The notes beneath the pieces are model-generated. The model had not been told where the DNA came from. It worked only from the letters and a program-made list of their open reading frames with translations, and searched no databases. From the NCBI GenBank assembly GCA_004332195.1, contig SJBG01000002.1, forward strand, positions 124,001-188,000: a DNA stretch of 64,000 nucleotides, in the 5' to 3' direction. This document shows, piece after piece, positions 63,089-64,000 of this stretch. The translations under genes were made by a program, and so were the position numbers. Position 1 is the stretch's first letter. Each line of letters starts with the position of its first letter. The stretch is from Desulfobulbaceae bacterium (lineage in GTDB: Bacteria; Desulfobacterota; Desulfobulbia; Desulfobulbales; Desulfurivibrionaceae).

Positions 63089-64000
63089 ATGATGATCCGT
63101 TTTGCCGCCATTATTATCGCTTTGACTGCCCTGGTTACTTTTTCAGGCCCTCCGGCGGTGGCCGCCACCCAGCCGCCACCGCCCACCATCGCCGTGCTTC
63201 CCTTTGCGCTTATCGGTCCCCAGGAAAGGGCGTACTTGATTGAGGGAGTGCGCGTCATGCTCAGCAGCCGCCTGGGTGCGGGGCCGGGACCGCGGGCGGT
63301 TCTGCGGGATCGTGGCCTGGTGGCTGCTGAGCTGGCTCTTGGTCGGCCCTCCACGTCGGCGGAGTTTCTGGCCCTGGGTAAGAGGCTGGAGGTGGATCAT
63401 CTGGTCAGCGGGGTTTTGACCTCGGTTGGCGGGGCGCTCAGCCTTGATCTGCAAGTTTTCAACATCGCGGAGGGCGGCGCTGCCCGTGATTTCTTTGCCA
63501 GCGCCGCCACTGAAGATGAAGTAATTACGGTGGTCAACGAACTTGCCGGCGAGATCAGGGCAGCGATTCTCGACCCTGCTCGCGCCGCGGCCGAGCCGCG
63601 GCCGGTCATCACCCCCCAGCCCCCGCATCAGCCCCTCCATCAGCCCCCTCTCGAGGCCCTCACCCGCCAACCAGCATATATATCCCCCCACCCCATGCGG
63701 CAATTCCACGCTGGTTGGGGCCCTGGCGCTTCACCCCTGATTCGACCCGCCGATATCCATCGCCTCCGGGGTTACACCAAAAGTCACGATATTCTCCTCG
63801 GTCTGCATGCCATGGATGTCGCTGACATTACCGGCGACGGCCAGCAGGAGTTTATTCTGGCCGGGTCTAACCAGGTGGAAGTTTACCGTCGGGAACTTGG
63901 TCGCTTTATCCGGATCGCCCGGATCGACACCTTGAATCGCTATCCGATTCACTTTGTTTCAACCGCCGATTTTAACGGCAATGGCCGGGCCGAGATCTAT
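63089..64000 (+). CDS. Secreted FG-GAP/VCBS-type protein, N-terminal part
   Basis: At least 304 residues; the frame stays open to the window end. GGGGAAGG lies before the ATG at 63089. A signal peptide is clear (FAAIIIALTALVTFSGPPAVAA). Next is a domain resembling the N-terminal part of TolB/CsgG-like proteins (IAVLPFALIGPQERAYLIEG, with VDHLVSGVLTSVGG later), then a Pro/His/Gln-rich linker, and then repeats with calcium-binding-like D-x-T-G-D-G-x-x-E motifs (MDVADITGDGQQEF, STADFNGNGRAEIY), typical of FG-GAP beta-propellers. A periplasmic or surface role is likely; partner and ligand unknown. Confidence 0.82.
   Translation, partial: MMIRFAAIIIALTALVTFSGPPAVAATQPPPPTIAVLPFALIGPQERAYLIEGVRVMLSSRLGAGPGPRAVLRDRGLVAAELALGRPSTSAEFLALGKRLEVDHLVSGVLTSVGGALSLDLQVFNIAEGGAARDFFASAATEDEVITVVNELAGEIRAAILDPARAAAEPRPVITPQPPHQPLHQPPLEALTRQPAYISPHPMRQFHAGWGPGASPLIRPADIHRLRGYTKSHDILLGLHAMDVADITGDGQQEFILAGSNQVEVYRRELGRFIRIARIDTLNRYPIHFVSTADFNGNGRAEIY

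Overview
The window comes from a motile, strictly anaerobic, selenocysteine-using bacterium. It is most likely a member of the Desulfobacterota (former Deltaproteobacteria), perhaps near Desulfobulbales. The placement is an inference. It rests on a folate-type Wood-Ljungdahl (reductive acetyl-CoA) gene set with HdrA and MvhD electron-transfer proteins, NifU/NifS, the carboxynorspermidine polyamine route, a three-gene biotin-dependent carboxylase with fused carboxyltransferase, and a sigma-54-driven flagellar cluster. No rRNA, tRNA or CRISPR array was seen.

Layout. 1-9.3 kb: flagellar export and hook genes (fliG end, fliH, fliI, fliJ, a MotE-like gene, then a sigma-54 promoter driving fliK-flgD-flgE). 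9.4-10.2 kb: a cooC-type nickel-insertion ATPase on the minus strand. 10.5-17.1 kb: housekeeping genes ileS-lspA, fabD, proC-nadK. 17.3-20.5 kb: minus-strand YtxH and DUF948 proteins, a sigma-54 activator and a PHP phosphoesterase. 20.6-24.7 kb: pilT and the two carboxynorspermidine genes. 24.9-41.3 kb: a long plus-strand run nifU-nifS-thyX-fhs-folD-[metF-acsD fusion]-acsB-acsC-hdrA-mvhD. 41.5-51.8 kb: nadC, a TPR protein, a frameshifted AsmA-like giant, a zinc-ribbon protein, an FAD oxidoreductase and a membrane glycosyltransferase. 51.8-57.3 kb: minus-strand accC / carboxyltransferase / biotin-carrier / birA. 57.6-64 kb: corC-lnt, acetyl-CoA synthetase and the start of a secreted FG-GAP protein.

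The central observation is the Wood-Ljungdahl block. fhs and folD make methylene-THF. A single 978-residue reading frame fuses methylene-THF reductase (MetF) to the small subunit of the corrinoid protein (AcsD). AcsB and AcsC follow. The next two genes, hdrA and mvhD, are each interrupted by one in-frame UGA exactly where the family has a conserved cysteine, and each UGA is followed by a well-formed SECIS-like hairpin, so both are read here as selenoproteins. The set suggests a redox complex feeding electrons to the methyl branch. CODH (the carbonyl-branch enzyme), AcsE, MetV and HdrBC are not in the window.

The second theme is intergenic hairpin DNA. One family of about 140 bp elements (five full copies, one fragment) has 20 bp terminal inverted repeats and apparent 4 bp target duplications, so it behaves like a MITE. 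One copy has landed in the 3' end of the acetyl-CoA synthetase gene and now supplies its last codons and stop; precise excision on paper restores a different, intact C-terminus. At least three other hairpin families occupy other gaps. Several housekeeping proteins also carry unusual low-complexity insertions (IleS, Lnt, BirA, the MetF-AcsD linker), and one such tract coincides with the AsmA-like frameshift.
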